Source: Gonatopus flavifemur (Eukaryota; Arthropoda; Insecta; Hymenoptera; Dryinidae). From it: a stretch of DNA of 64,000 bases. Made by a program: the position numbers and the translations under genes. The stretch lies in the NCBI GenBank assembly GCA_018340375.1, contig JAFFJZ010000017.1, forward strand, positions 4,392,001 through 4,456,000, given 5' to 3'. How positions within the stretch are numbered: position 1 is the stretch's first letter; the number at the start of each line of letters is the position of its first letter. This document shows, in pieces, positions 43,895 through 55,968 of this stretch. A model generated the notes under the pieces. The model saw nothing but the letters and a program-made list of their open reading frames with translations. It made no database searches and had not been told where the DNA came from.

Positions 43895-46800
43895 ATGGAA
43901 TGGTATCTAGCGGCCAGTTTGCTAGCGGCCACTTTTGAAATTTTTGACACAGACTGTACCGCATATTGAAAAACAGGAAAAAAGTGTTTCTGGCTGAAAC
44001 GAGGTTGATAAGATTATTGTTGCATATTAGATTGATCGTTTGGGAACCCATGGAGAGTTTTATGTAGCGCAAGACCCGTAAAAATGTTTATTTAGAAAAA
44101 AAAGTGGAATAAGAACCATCAAATATAAAGGCCAATGTTTCATCATGGCAACACGCGTTTTCTTTCTAATCGACGCCAAACGACGAAGAGAACACCGGAA
44201 AAGATGCAGGAATGAATTCGGAGAGGGATCGAGGTTTATAACATTGTTTATTTAACAATTTATGGTGGGGAACAGGAGAATCTTGGATATAAACTGTCAT
44301 ATCTCCACTCGGCAACATTCGTTTTCCTTCTAATTGATTCCAAACGACGGAGTGAACACCGGAGAAGATGCAGGAATGAATTCTGAGAGGGATCGCGGTT
44401 CATAACATTGTTAATTTAACAATTTACGGTGGGAAACAGCAGAATCTTGGATGTAAACTGTTATATCTTTACTCGGCAACATTCGTTTTCCCCCAAATGA
44501 TTCCAAACGACGTAGAGAACACCGAAGAAGATGGAGGAATGAATTCGGAGGGGGATCGCGGTTTATAACTTTGTTTATTCAACAATTTACGGTGGGAAAG
44601 AGCAGAATCTTGGATGTAAACTGTTATATCTCTACTCTGCAACATTCGTTTCCTTCTTGAGTGATTCCAAACGACGGAGAGAACACCGGAGAAGATGCAG
44701 GAATCAATTCGGAGAGGGATCGCTGTCTATAACATTGTTTATTTAACAATTCACGGTGGAAAACAGCAAAATCTCTGATGTACACTGTTATATCTCCACT
44801 CGGCAACATTTGTTTTTTCCCCAAGTGATTCCAAAAGACGTAGAGAACATCGGAAAAGATGCAGGAAGCAATTCGGAGAGGGATCGCGGTTTATAACATT
44901 GTTTATTTAACCATTTATGGTGGGGAACAGGAGGATCTTGGATATAAACTGTCATATCTCCACTCGGCAACATTCGTTTTCCTCCTAATTGATTCCAAAC
45001 AATCGTGTGATGAACAGCAAACCCCCTCAGAATTCATCCCTGCATCTTCTCCGGTGTTCTCCCGGTTGTTTGGAATCAATTAGGAGGAAAACGAATGTTG
45101 CCGAGTGGAGATATGACAGTTTATATCCAAGATCCTCCTGTTCCCCACCATAAATTGTTGAATGAACAATGTTATGAACCGCGATCCCCCTCCGAATTGA
45201 TTCCTGCATCTTTTCCGATGTTCTCTACGTCTTTTGGAATCACTTGGGGAAAAAACAAATGTTGCCAAGTGGAGATATAACAGTGTACATCAGAGATTTT
45301 GCTGTTTTCCACCGTGAATTGTTAAATAAACAATGTTATAGACAGCGATCCCTCTCCGAATTGATTCCTGCATCTTCTCCGGTGTTCTCTCCGTCGTTTG
45401 GAATCACTCAAGAAGGAAACGAATGTGGCCGAGTGGAGATATAACAGTTTACATCCAAGATTCTGCTCTTTCCCACCGTAAATTGTTGAATAAACAAAGT
45501 TATAACCCGCGATCCCTCTCAGAATCCATTCCTGCGTCTTCTCCGGTGTTCTCTACGTCGTTTGGAATCACTCAAGAAAAAAACGAATGTTGCCAAGTGG
45601 AGATATAACAGTTTATATCCAAAATTCTCCTGTTCCCCACCATAAATTGTTGAATAAACAATGTTATAAACCGCGATCGCTCTCAGAATTCATTCCTGCA
45701 TCTTCTCCGGTGTTCTCTCCGTCGTTTGGAATGAATTAGAAGGAAAACAAATGTTGCGGAGTGGAGATATAACAGTTTATATCCAAGATTCTCCTGTTCC
45801 TCACCATAAATTGTTAAATAAACAATGTTATAAAACGTGATCCCTCTCCGAATTCATTCCCGCATCTTCTCCGGTGTTCTCTACGTCGTTTGGAATCCCT
45901 TGGGGGAAAAAGGAAGGTTGCCGAGTCGAGATATAACAGTTCACGTCCAAGATTCTGCTGTTTCCCACCGTAAATTGTTGAATAAACAATGTTATAAACC
46001 GCGATCCCTCTCAGAATTCATTCCTGCATCTTCTCCGGTGTTCTCTCCCTCGTTTGGAATCAATTAGAAGGAAAACGAATGTTGCCGAGTGGAGATATAA
46101 CAGTTTTATCCAAGGATCTGCCGTTTCCCACCGTAAATTGTTAAATAAACAATGTTATAAACCGCGATCCTCCACAGAGTTCATTCCTTCGTCTTCTCCG
46201 GTGTTCTCTCCGTCGTTTGGAATCAATTAGAAGGAAAACGTATGTTGCCGAGTGGAGGTATAACAGTTTATATCCAAGATTCTCCTGTTCCCCACCATAA
46301 ATTGTTAAATAAACAATGTTATAAACCGCGATCCCTCTCAGAATTCATTTCTGCATCTTCTCCGGTGTTCTCTCCGTCGTTTGGAATCATTTGGGGGAAA
46401 ACGAATGTTGCCGAGTGAAGATATAACAGTTTTATCCAAGGATCTGCCGTTTCCCACCGTAAATTGTTAAATAAACAATGTTATAAACCGCGATCCTCCA
46501 CAGAATTCATTCCTTCGTCTTCTCCGGTGTTCTCTCCGTCGTTTGGAATCAATTAGAAGGAAAACGTATGTTGCCGAGTGGAGGTATAACAGTTTATATC
46601 CAAGATTCTCCTGCTCCCCACCATAAAATGTTAAATAAACAATGTTATAAACCGCGATCCCTCTCAGAATTCATTCCTGCATCTTCTCCGGTGTTCTCTC
46701 CCTCGTTTGGAATCAATTAGAAGGAAAACGAATGTTGCCGAGTCGAGATATAACAGTTTACATTCAAGATTCTGCTGTTTCCCGTCGTAAATTGTTAAAT

Positions 46801-47155
46801 AAACAATGTTATAAACCGCGATCCCTCTCCGAATTGATTCCTGCATCTTTTCCGGTGTTCTCTTCGTTGTTTGGCATCGGTTAGAAAGAAAACGCATGTT
46901 GCCATGATGAGACATTGGCCTTTATATTTGATGGTTCTTATTCCACTTTTTTGTTCAAATAAACATTTTTATGGCTCTTGCGCTACATAAAACTCTTCAT
47001 GGGTTCCCAAACGATCAATCTAATATGCAGCAATAGTCTTATCAACCTTGTTACAGCCAGAAACACTCTTTTCCTGTTTTTCAATATGCGGTACAGTCTG
47101 TGTCAAAAATTTCAAAAATGTCCGCTAGCGAACTGGCCGCTAGATACCATTCCAT
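43895..47155. mobile_element. Foldback element with arms made of 164 bp tandem repeats
   Basis: Outer ends ATGGAATGGTATCTAGCGGC and complement are unique flanking arms of about 250-330 bp (to about 44225, and from about 46900). Between them lie 164 bp units containing GGATCGCGGTTTATAACATT, ATCTCCACTCGGCAACATTC and ACACCGGAGAAGATGCAGGA words. The GATC landmark marks five forward units (44227, 44391, 44554, 44718, 44882), then eleven reverse units (45183 to 46820). The switch is near 45004-45020. This is the architecture of Drosophila FB/Galileo-type foldback elements. No transposase is inside, and the class cannot be decided from the ends. Confidence 0.85.
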
Positions 47156-47164
47156 AATCTGCAC

Positions 47165-49460
47165 GAGCAACCATCAAGCGAAAATTTCAAGAAATCCTAA
47201 ATGTGGAAATTGCTATCGACAATGACGGTAAAGTGAAAGCTTACGAAGAAGTCATGACCACGTACCAAGAAAAGTTGTAGGCTGAAAATACATCCCGGTA
47301 ATATTTCAAAGTTGAAAATTTCAAATATTGTTGAACGATAATTACATGAAATGGAAATGTATCGAATCCCAATACTTCCCTTAATCATGTACGTACGGCC
47401 ACTTGTGATTCGGTGGTTTGATTAATGAAATAACCTGTCACTATTTCAGAGACGATAAGTTCCGAATTTTAACATCTTTGCCATCTTTTTTCAAAGTCAC
47501 TGATATAACAAAACGATTTAACTGCTCTAAATACATGGTCAATCAAGCGATAAAATTAAGAAACGAAAAAAGGGAGTGCTTCCTGTGCCTGACGCACAAA
47601 TCGGAAAAAGACTCCCAGATGAAACGACCGCTGCAATAAAGCAGTTTTATCTATGTGAGCAAAACTCAAGAGAACTCCCAGGAATGGAAGATCATGTCTT
47701 GATTAAAAATAGTGATGGCTTCAAAGAAAAAACCCAGAAAAGACTTCTTCATTGCAACTTACAAGAATTATACCAGTGCTTCAAATTTGAGTTTCCGGAT
47801 TTGCAAGTTGGATTTTCCAAATTTGCTGAACTTCGGCCAACCCGAATGCATTTTGGCAGGGGCTAGTGGAACTCACACTGTATGCGTTTGCATTATCCAT
47901 CAAAATGTTAAACTGATGATCGAAGGTAAATTATACATACTTTTAAACAGCGGGAACTTCGAATTACTTCTAAGCAACATTCTACTAAAAAATTCATGTT
48001 CAGGTTGCAAATTGAGTCAATTGACTGAAACTTGAGACATTCATATTCATGGGGAAAACGCATACAAATTGCTCCTTCAATACTTGTTGTGCTCAGTATC
48101 AAGTAGTGAATGTTACGAAGGCCAATGCAAATCGTGCCCGGACGAAAATATTTTATGCAATAAATTGATTGAAACTTTTGATAATGCAGAAATTGATAAG
48201 GTTACTTACAAACAATGGATTTCCACCGATAGGTAACTTTTTTCTCACATTGAAACGAAGTTATTAATTCTTGTCATGGCGTATCTCAATTATTATAATT
48301 TGAATTTAGATCCACTTTGGAAATTATAACTGACAGTAAGGAAGAATTTATTTCGTCGCTCGTCGAGAAATTGAAATGACATTATTTCGTTGCTACGGAA
48401 CAATCTCGGCATTCCAAAAATATTAAAGAAAATTTACAACCAGGCGAATTTGTGGTGACGCTTGATGTTTAGAAAACTTCGCATTTGTTGTACAAGAAGC
48501 CGTTCAAGGGTTTCATTGGAATAATAATCAAGCGACAGTTCACCCATTCATCATATAGTATCATGATATTTCAACCAATAAGATCGAGCATCTATCCAAC
48601 GTTGGAATATCGGATTGTCTTGAACATGATACTATTGCTGTGTTCATGTTCCAGAAAAAAATGATTCAGTTTCTGAAAGAAAAGTTTGCAGTTGTTGAAA
48701 AACTTATCTATTTTTCCGACGGTGCACCACAGCAGTATAAAAATAAGAAAAATTTTTGTAATTCAAGTCATTATGAAAAAGATTTGAAAGTAGAAGCAGA
48801 GTGGAACTTTTTCGCTACTGCTCATGGGAAAGGAGCTTGCGATGGTGTTGATGGCACATTAAAACGCCTAGCAAGACGATACTGCCTACAGAGAGGGACA
48901 AGAAATGAGATTCTAACTAGGGATCCTTTGATGAGGGATCGGACAATCAACTGCTGATTACGGATTGGTCGGCCGCCATTAGTGGGATAGGTACTGATAT
49001 TTATGAAAATATTCGAGAGATACATATTTACAGTCAGCTTATTCATGTATAATACTTACAATTAAGTGAATCTGAAACATTGTTCGAACAAAGCATGTAA
49101 ATACATTTGAGAAAAATGATTTTAATAAAATAACATACACTATGCATGCTCAACTAAACTATAGAAAAAACCGGAAGTATCCCACTAATGGCGACTGATT
49201 GTCCGATGCCTCATTAAAGGATCCCTAATTCTAACAGCTGCAGAACTATATGAGTGGGCTTCAGATAGTTCAAAAAATTATCATCTATGCTTTTGTTCTC
49301 AGGGCGACTACAAAGTTGCAACTGAGTATTTGGAAACTAGGCATGAAAAGTGCAAAACAGTGAAAGGAACACTTTCGTTCCATCACGCATCCCCGATCCG
49401 TGAAAATGTTGTTGCATTCAAGACTACTTCGAATGATGTAAAATCAACAATGAAGAAATT
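47165..49460 (+). pseudogene. Decayed transposase-like gene of an arthropod/cnidarian DDE-like family
   Basis: In order: a region with CSKYMVNQAIKLRNE and PDETTAAIKQFY (47.5-47.7 kb), then CILAGASGTHTVCVCIIHQN (about 47.85 kb), CKSCPDENILCNKL (48.13 kb), an apparent intron 48232-48310 (GTAACT...TTTAG), then GEFVVTLDV and, one base out of frame, ENFAFVVQEAVQGFHWNN, then ISDCLEHDTIAVFMFQKK, YFSDGAPQQYKNKKNF, FFATAHGKGACDGVDGTLKR, and, after an insert, AAELYEWASDSSKNYH. I know this arrangement, with conserved Asp in DV.EN and SDGA and a GKG.CDG motif, as a repetitive protein family in insects and cnidarians, but cannot give it a superfamily name. Frameshifts near 47845 and 48470 and stops make it a pseudogene. 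Confidence 0.65.
48918..49227. mobile_element. 310 bp hAT-like MITE nested in the DDE-like pseudogene
   Basis: Ends TAGGGATCCTTTGATGAGG and CCTCATTAAAGGATCCCTA, inner arms GCCATTAGTGGGATA mirrored, and the exact 8 bp duplication ATTCTAAC (48910-48917 and 49228-49235). Removing it restores EILT to AAELYEW in frame in the host gene. Confidence 0.85.
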
Positions 49461-49479
49461 GTAACTTCAACATTTGTGT

Positions 49480-50345
49480 AAATAACGTATTCGGTAGTTA
49501 CGAAATTTTATTGGTATATCCTCAAATAATAATTCACACAATAACAAATTAAGAAAAAATGAGTGCGAAATGATTATCGACAACCAAGCCAAAAATTATA
49601 TAATTTCCTCGCACTGTGAAATTTCAGTCTCGCGCAAAATCATGCCATAATGCGAGTTGCTTCACTGAAACGTTCATAACTTCCACAATTCTGAAGGCTC
49701 CTCGAATTTCAAAAATGGAAAATGTTCGTGAAGAATGCAGCTACAACATATATTTTTTTCAAAAAAATTGAAGACCGGGCCTTTCGAGATAAATTGACTT
49801 TTTTGAGAAAAATAATTTTTTTTCCGAAAAATTTTGGGGAAAAAAATTTTCCAAAAATTTCCCCAAAAAGAGAATTTAGTTGAGCAGATGTGTGAATTTT
49901 ACCTCATCTCCCTGTTGAGATAATAGGAAATGAATGAAAATGTGATTTTTTTGTGTGTACTATAAAATCCATAAAACTGCATGAAAAAGGCTAATATTTG
50001 AGGTTTTGTCTTTTTTCGAGCACCTCTTCCACCCCACAAAATTTGGTCTAAATCGGAAACATGTCACTTTTTTCTCGGCCGATCTGACGTGGAATGCCCC
50101 ATATATATATATACAGCGGAGACAATTTTCTCCGAGATCACCTATTTTTTCAGAAAAAAATAAAAGAGAATAGAAGGACTTGTCCGATTGCAATAAAACG
50201 AAAATCGTCCTCGGGGGAGGGTTTGAAGAAGGTCCTCTATAAATTTCATCCAATTCGGTCCACTCGGTCCAGAGTTATCCCAAATACAGACAGACAGACA
50301 AACAGACAACCCCACGGATTATCAATCAGTATTGCATGAAATGAA
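49480..50345. repeat. Dispersed repeat ending in a CAGA tract
   Basis: This includes a GGGGCATTCCACGTCAGATC-like block (inverse of a block near 41050), a short TA tract at 50101-50112, TTCATCCAATTCGGTCCACT, and a run of CAGA near 50286-50310. No coding. The same style of sequence (query-like GTCCGATTGCAATAAAA) is seen near 58550. Confidence 0.45.
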
Positions 50346-51834
50346 AAACTATCCAACTTCCAATTGGATTACTCAAATATGTTGGAAGATACGGTCAGAG
50401 CGTACGATAGCGGGTGCAATAGGCATTCCGTGTTGGTATACCACGTATACCGATGAGTGCCTAAAAATAGGAATTTTTTGAAATGTGGTCGAATTATTAT
50501 TAAGTTTGAGAACGAACTATGAATTCATGCACTCTTTTCCTTATTCCAAGGATGTATGAAAATTTAGTGTCACAGTTGACGTGGTTTGACCCAGAGCGGA
50601 CTGTATTTCGTAGTATTCCGGGTTAAGGTGATTCGTTAATGACATTGGAAGTGGATTTAATGCAGGTACAGGATTATTTTCGCGACTTTTGACTATATGT
50701 GTATTTTTATGCAAATTTGCTACCAAATTTCTAGTCATAGTTCACCCTGCACTGTTAGAAATTTCTGCATTGATTTTAATGTTTTTGCTGGGAGTTTTTT
50801 TCCAGTACGTGCATGAATTTAGCTCCATACACATTTTACATTAAATTTAATGTAAACTATAGCATAATCTATATTTTTTTCATGTTTTTGTACATCAAAT
50901 ATAATGTAGAATACGCATGATCTGAATTCATGTACGTGATTGAAAAAAACTTCCAGATATTTCTGACAGTGTGTTTTATGGATACGATAATTCAGGGGTT
51001 TTTCTTTCTCTCTTCCCTTCTTTTCTAACTGCATCTACATTCCTCTGATAGGGCTCATAAATTCGATACTTCTCATTGTAAATGCTTCCTTCATTCCGAT
51101 AATGAATTCAAAAATTAGCGTGTCCTAGCAGCATCGATTTACGAGGAAAATGAGATAATTCAATAATCTTCGCAGAGATTTTTTTCTAAACAATAATTTA
51201 TGTATACCGAAATCTTTTCTGTCTAATGAAGCTATTCAAGCCGAATACGATGGGCAAACTGAAACAGGACGAATAATTTTTAAAAAATTTTTAATATTGA
51301 GGAAATTCAATCGACGAATACGACTGTGAATTTTTCATTCTACTATTTTCTTTTCCCATTTGTACTTTGTACATTTTTTGTTGCATAAATTATTTGCCTG
51401 ATGTGAATCTTTGAGCGGAGAACAAAGAAAAACGTATCTCTTTTGGACTAATTTCGACCTTTTCCAACAATAAAGGGTTGAAAGATGAAATTTTACAGGC
51501 GAAAACGACGTTGTTTATTCACAGAGAAAATATTGTATTACAAATTTTAACGAATGGTATACCTCATAACGATCAGAAGGAACGTGGAATTAGCTATAAA
51601 ATACCACGACCATGTTCGTTAGTGCTAAGATTGATGTTTGTTTCGACATTCTCCATAGTAAGTTAAACTAAGATCGTACGATCTCGTCTCATGTGGCTAG
51701 TCTGGTCCCTTGTTTGTATGTTTTTATAGTAATTTTGAATATAATATTCTTTCCGTGTCCATCTTTCATTCGTTCATCAAAGTATTTCATGTTTAGAATA
51801 GTTTTACCAATATGTATGTTATTCAGTTGCAATG
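50346..51834. other. No recognisable feature
   Basis: About 1.5 kb of AT-rich DNA without a supportable gene, repeat or RNA. Small inverted words occur near 50830-50920 (ACATTAAATTTAATGTAAAC). Confidence 0.5.
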
Positions 51835-51842
51835 ATGGGTAC

Positions 51843-52329
51843 TGGGGTGGCCCTGATTTTAGAAATTTTCGAAATCTTCCGGTCTCATCCCCTAAAAAGG
51901 TTCCGATTCCCATCAAAATGAAGTACGTAGAGTCTCAGTTCGATCAAACTATGTTAACTCGTGCTGCAAATAGCTCCAAGTTTAGGAATTTTGTGTTTTT
52001 TTTTCAAAATTTCTTGCTGTATCTTGAAAATTGCGAGATTCATTGGAACGCTTGATAGTCTGATTAGAAGGACACGAAATTCCCTCCAATTTCCATCCAG
52101 CAACTCCATTATTACAAACCATAATTGCCCAAATTTCTTAATTTTCTCTCTTTCTATACACATATATATAAAATCTATATATATAAAGAAGCTTTGAGCT
52201 TTTTGCGGCACGTGTTGACATAGTTTAATCGAAGTGAGGTTTCACGTCCTTCATTTTGATAGGAATCGGAACTTTTTTAGGGGGTAAAATAAGAAGAATT
52301 CAAAAATTCCCACAATAAGGGCCACCCTA
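51843..52329. mobile_element. 487 bp hAT-like MITE
   Basis: Ends TGGGGTGGCCCTGATTTT and AATAAGGGCCACCCTA, terminal repeats of about 140 bp (including TTCCGATTCCCATCAAAATG mirrored), and the exact 8 bp duplication ATGGGTAC (51835-51842 and 52330-52337). The interior is AT-rich and non-coding; frames crossing it are translated repeat. Confidence 0.85.
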
Positions 52330-53458
52330 ATGGGTACGTTATTCGTTACCGGTATGCATTGTACATAAAAAATATAATAATCATAATTTGTATACAAACT
52401 ATACATTATTATATACAGGGTGGTCCATTTGAAGTGATATAGTCAAATATCTCGGAAACTAGTGGAGATGGAGAAAAATGTTGCAGATAAAAAGTTTAGG
52501 GTTCCAAAGGGAAAATATGATGCTGACCTTAAAAAATCCCTCAGAGGTAATTTTGAAGGTCATTTAGGGGTCAAGATGGTTTTTTCAAATGGGACCTCCA
52601 TTTTTTTATCATGGCATGGGAAAGCTGGTTTCAAACCCTTTACGAAACACTGGTCATGGACTCCTTTCCGCCCATTGGGGTGCAAGGTATGGACCGTCGA
52701 AGTTATTGATGGACTACTCTTAGCGCTATCCAGGAACAACGACGTGGACGTGGTAGTTCCCTCCAGAGTGCTTGATTATCGTGAGTCCCCTTGCCTCTCA
52801 CATGAGGGGTGCTTGATTCTGTTACAATAATTGCTCAAAGTTACCCCCCTCTGCCTGGATACATAATCCTGGTATATTGGCACAAACAGTGCGGATGCGA
52901 TCGATCATGTCCTCCCTCATTTACAACAAAACTTCCAAATTTGGTAAATTCTCTGGAAGCTCGAAGGATTTTTGTATTCGTTCGAATGTGCATCCTAATC
53001 GACGTTATGTGGTATGGTCAATACTTCCAATGTGTCCAGCAACCTTTCAACAATCTTTGAGAGCCGATACTCATTTATAACCCTCATTGAATCAAATGCA
53101 ACAATTTATTCGATTTGAAACGCAATAATCGTAATAAATCGTATACATTACTGCCAACCATAATAAGCAGAGACTCAGTGTTCCCGTTTGTTTATGTTTA
53201 CGTTTCTTTTTCTAATGAAATTGACTCTAATCTGCATTGAAATCAGTCCCGATCTTCGGAGAAAAGTGATGAACAAGAATACATAAACAAACAGAAACAT
53301 CGAATTTCTGTTTATTATGGTTGATTATGTGGATGATTACGGAAATACGTGATCATTTAAACACTGGTTCTAAACTGAGACCATCACAATCGTTCTTCTC
53401 CTTTGCATATTCAATCATCTACATTCATCAATTCATTCCATTCGATTCAATCGTAGAA

Positions 53459-55421
53459 ATGAATCACTATCCACCCTCTGAAATTATTGATATGATGCTT
53501 GTGCTTGGCTCATGTCACAATGATTACGACGAAGCCGCAAGAGTTTACCGGAATCGGTATCCCGATCGCCGCATCGCACACCTCACGACCATCCGTCGAC
53601 TCGAATTGAGAGCTCGACGAGGAGTAGGGGGCATGTTTTCCCACTTTTTCTGTGTCGATTTTTGTTTTTTTCCTCGTTGCATATTTCAAGGCGTTTGGGG
53701 TACTATTTTACTCGTTGAAGCTCCCACTACAACCTAGTATAAATGGATGTAATGATTTCATAAGCATGTTGTTGCCAAATAATGTTATTTGCAGTCATGT
53801 CACTTGCGAAAACTTGCCCCACATACGGGGCAAGTTTTCCAACACCTTCGAACCATATGGGGGCAAATTTTTTCACTCATTCAAAATCGTCAAAAATAGG
53901 TTCAATATTGTAGTTTCAATACGAATTGAGTATTTTATTCGATTTTTTATTTGGAAATCAATTACAATAGGGGGTACATGTGATGTAGGAAAACGAAATA
54001 ACGAATATAGTACATAAAAAGTAAGCAAAAGTATGAAGAACAAAAAGACAGCTGCTTTCATTGAATCATGGCTGTAGAAGTCACGATTCGTTTTCCTTTT
54101 ATATTTTCGAACCATCCGTAATCTGTTTGAACTTAATGATAAATCATATCAAATAATATTTGCTTATCTTTTTCGATAAATTTGCTTGTAATACGTTACA
54201 ACAATTTGATTGAGACTGAGATAATTTTCCGCAGTGAAAAACATTGCTTTATCATTGTTTTCCAACTCTGAACTAACTTAAAATCGCGAAGACTAATCAT
54301 ATAATATAAGAAATGCATTTGCAACACTCTAAAATCACTTGGTTGAGAACGGGACAAATTCTCTTTGTGAGAAAATTTGCCCCGTGTCACGTTGGAAAAT
54401 TTGCCCCATCATCGTTTGTCAACTTGGAACTAGGTTAAAATCGTAAAGACGCGAGTAATTTACAAAAATTATCACATCATTCGATTCAGGGGACTTTCGT
54501 TTATAAACACATATTCAACCAAAACAATCAGAATAACGTAAATATGTTTTTTTTTTCAATTTGAATGAACACATGTCAAGTTTACTCACCAACGACAAAA
54601 TCGTAAAAACAGTTCTCTTATTATGATGAAAGCAGCTATTAACCTGATATTGCCGTGAATGGTACCTTAGATGATACTACTCACGACCATTCATCCAGCA
54701 TACTAAGAAATTATAACGCATTGGAAAACATGCCCCTATAGAAAACTTGCCCCACTCTCCCCTATTGCAGCGAGATCTAAGACATCACCGGTACGATGAG
54801 AATGATATCCGTGCACTCACCATATTGGGACTTATCCACTTGGACCCTCATGCTAGTAGCAGATCGTTGGCACGAATAACTGGTATACCCCGGACTACTG
54901 TTTTGAGAATCTTGAAGCATGTCAAAGATCGACCATACCACATGACGTTAACTCAAGCTCTCACTCCAAACGACATGAGACTTCAAATTAGATTCTGCAA
55001 CTGGGCACGAGCAAGGCTGGTTGACAATCCTCGATTCTTCAACTATGTAATGTTCTTCGACGAAGCATCTCTTCAAAGCACTGGGCATTTCACAACTCTC
55101 ATTACTGGTCGGATGTTGATCCGCATTGGTATCGAGCAGTCGACAACCAACATCGTTGGAGCGTCAATGTGTGGTGCGGGATCGTAAATGGCTATCTAGT
55201 CGGTCCACATTTTTTCAACGGCATCATCATTTCCCGGGAAGGTGGATTGGACGAGGTGGGTCAGTTGCGTGGCCTCCACGCTCACCCGACTTGACATCTC
55301 CTGACTTTTGCTTGTGGGGATTTCTGAAAGACGAAGTATTCAAGGCCCAACCAACAACGAGGGAGGACATGATCGATCGCATTGCACTGTTTGTGCCAAA
55401 ATACCGCGATCAGTGTTTCTG
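53459..55421 (+). pseudogene. DUF4817/DDE transposase, interrupted and internally deleted
   Basis: Start ATG 53459 gives MNHYPPSEIIDMMLVLGSCH and a DUF4817 helix-turn-helix up to RRLELRARRG (53624). The coding resumes at 54765 as LQRDLRHHRYDENDIRALTI, followed by a second HTH (ASSRSLARITGIPRTTVLRI), RPYHMTLTQALTPNDMR, and the first catalytic Asp region FNYVMFFDEASLQSTG. A WSVNVWCGIVNGYLVGPHFF region follows after a frame change, then an internal deletion removes the usual HDGAPAH second-Asp motif; it rejoins at RSPDLTSPDFCLWGFLKDEV and ends CF at 55421. Catalysis is lost. The last residues lie in the right terminal repeat. Confidence 0.8.
53627..54762. mobile_element. 1.1 kb TA-flanked insertion rich in GGGGCAAGTTTTCC motifs
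   Basis: Ends GGGGGCATGTTTTCCC and the complement-type end TTGCCCCACTCTCCCC, with TA on both sides. GGGGCAAGTTTTCC or GGGGCAAATTTTCC words recur in both orientations at about 53810, 53827, 53870, 54385 and 54400 as well as at the ends. No coding. Without it and one TA the transposase frame joins as RRGVLQRDL. Confidence 0.75.
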
Positions 55422-55968
55422 AAGACGGTTATAAATTTTCGGTGGAGACTGGGATTATGTATCCAGGCAGAGGGGGGTAACTTCGAGCAATTATTGTAAC
55501 AGCATCAAGCACCTCTCATGTGAGAGGCAAGGGGGCTCACAATAATCAAGCACCCCTCATGTGAGAGGCAAGGGGACTCACGATAATCAAGCACTCCGGA
55601 GGGAACAGAGAACTACCACGTCCACGTCGTTGTTCTTGAGTAGCGCTAAGAGTAGTCCATCAATGAATTCGACGGTCCATACCTCGCACCCCAATAGGCG
55701 GAAAGGGGTCCATGACCAGTGTTTCGTGAAGGGTTTGAAACCAGCTTTCCCATGCTATGATAAAAAAATGGAGGTCCCATTTGAAAAAACCATCTTGACC
55801 CCTAAATGACCTTCAAAATGACCTCTGAGGGATTTTTAAGGTCAGCATCATATTTCCCCCTTGGAACCCTAAGCTTTTCATCTGGAACATTTTTTTCCAT
55901 CTCCACTAGTTTCCGAGATATTTGACTATATCACTTCAAATGGACCACCCTGTATAATTTTTTATATA

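Larger units (their letters stand above)
52416..55952 (+). mobile_element. Long-TIR DUF4817 Tc1/mariner-like transposon
   Basis: Ends CAGGGTGGTCCATTTGAAGT and complement with TA duplications (52414-52415, 55953-55954). Terminal repeats are about 510-590 bp (to about 52925; from about 55360), so the right repeat includes the last part of the transposase coding sequence and the left repeat carries an inverted copy. The right arm has an extra direct duplication of about 46 bp (ATCAAGCACC...GAGAGGCAAGGG). The interior carries a broken transposase and a 1.1 kb nested insertion. It is the parent-type element for the foldback at 1350-2715. Confidence 0.85.

Noticed and set aside
44624..46067. A series of similar 60-76 codon frames on both strands
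   Set aside because: These are translations of the 164 bp foldback units, not a gene family.
43895..47155. Regular direct repeats that might suggest a CRISPR array
   Set aside because: Units are 164 bp, contiguous without unique spacers, switch orientation, and the genome is eukaryotic.
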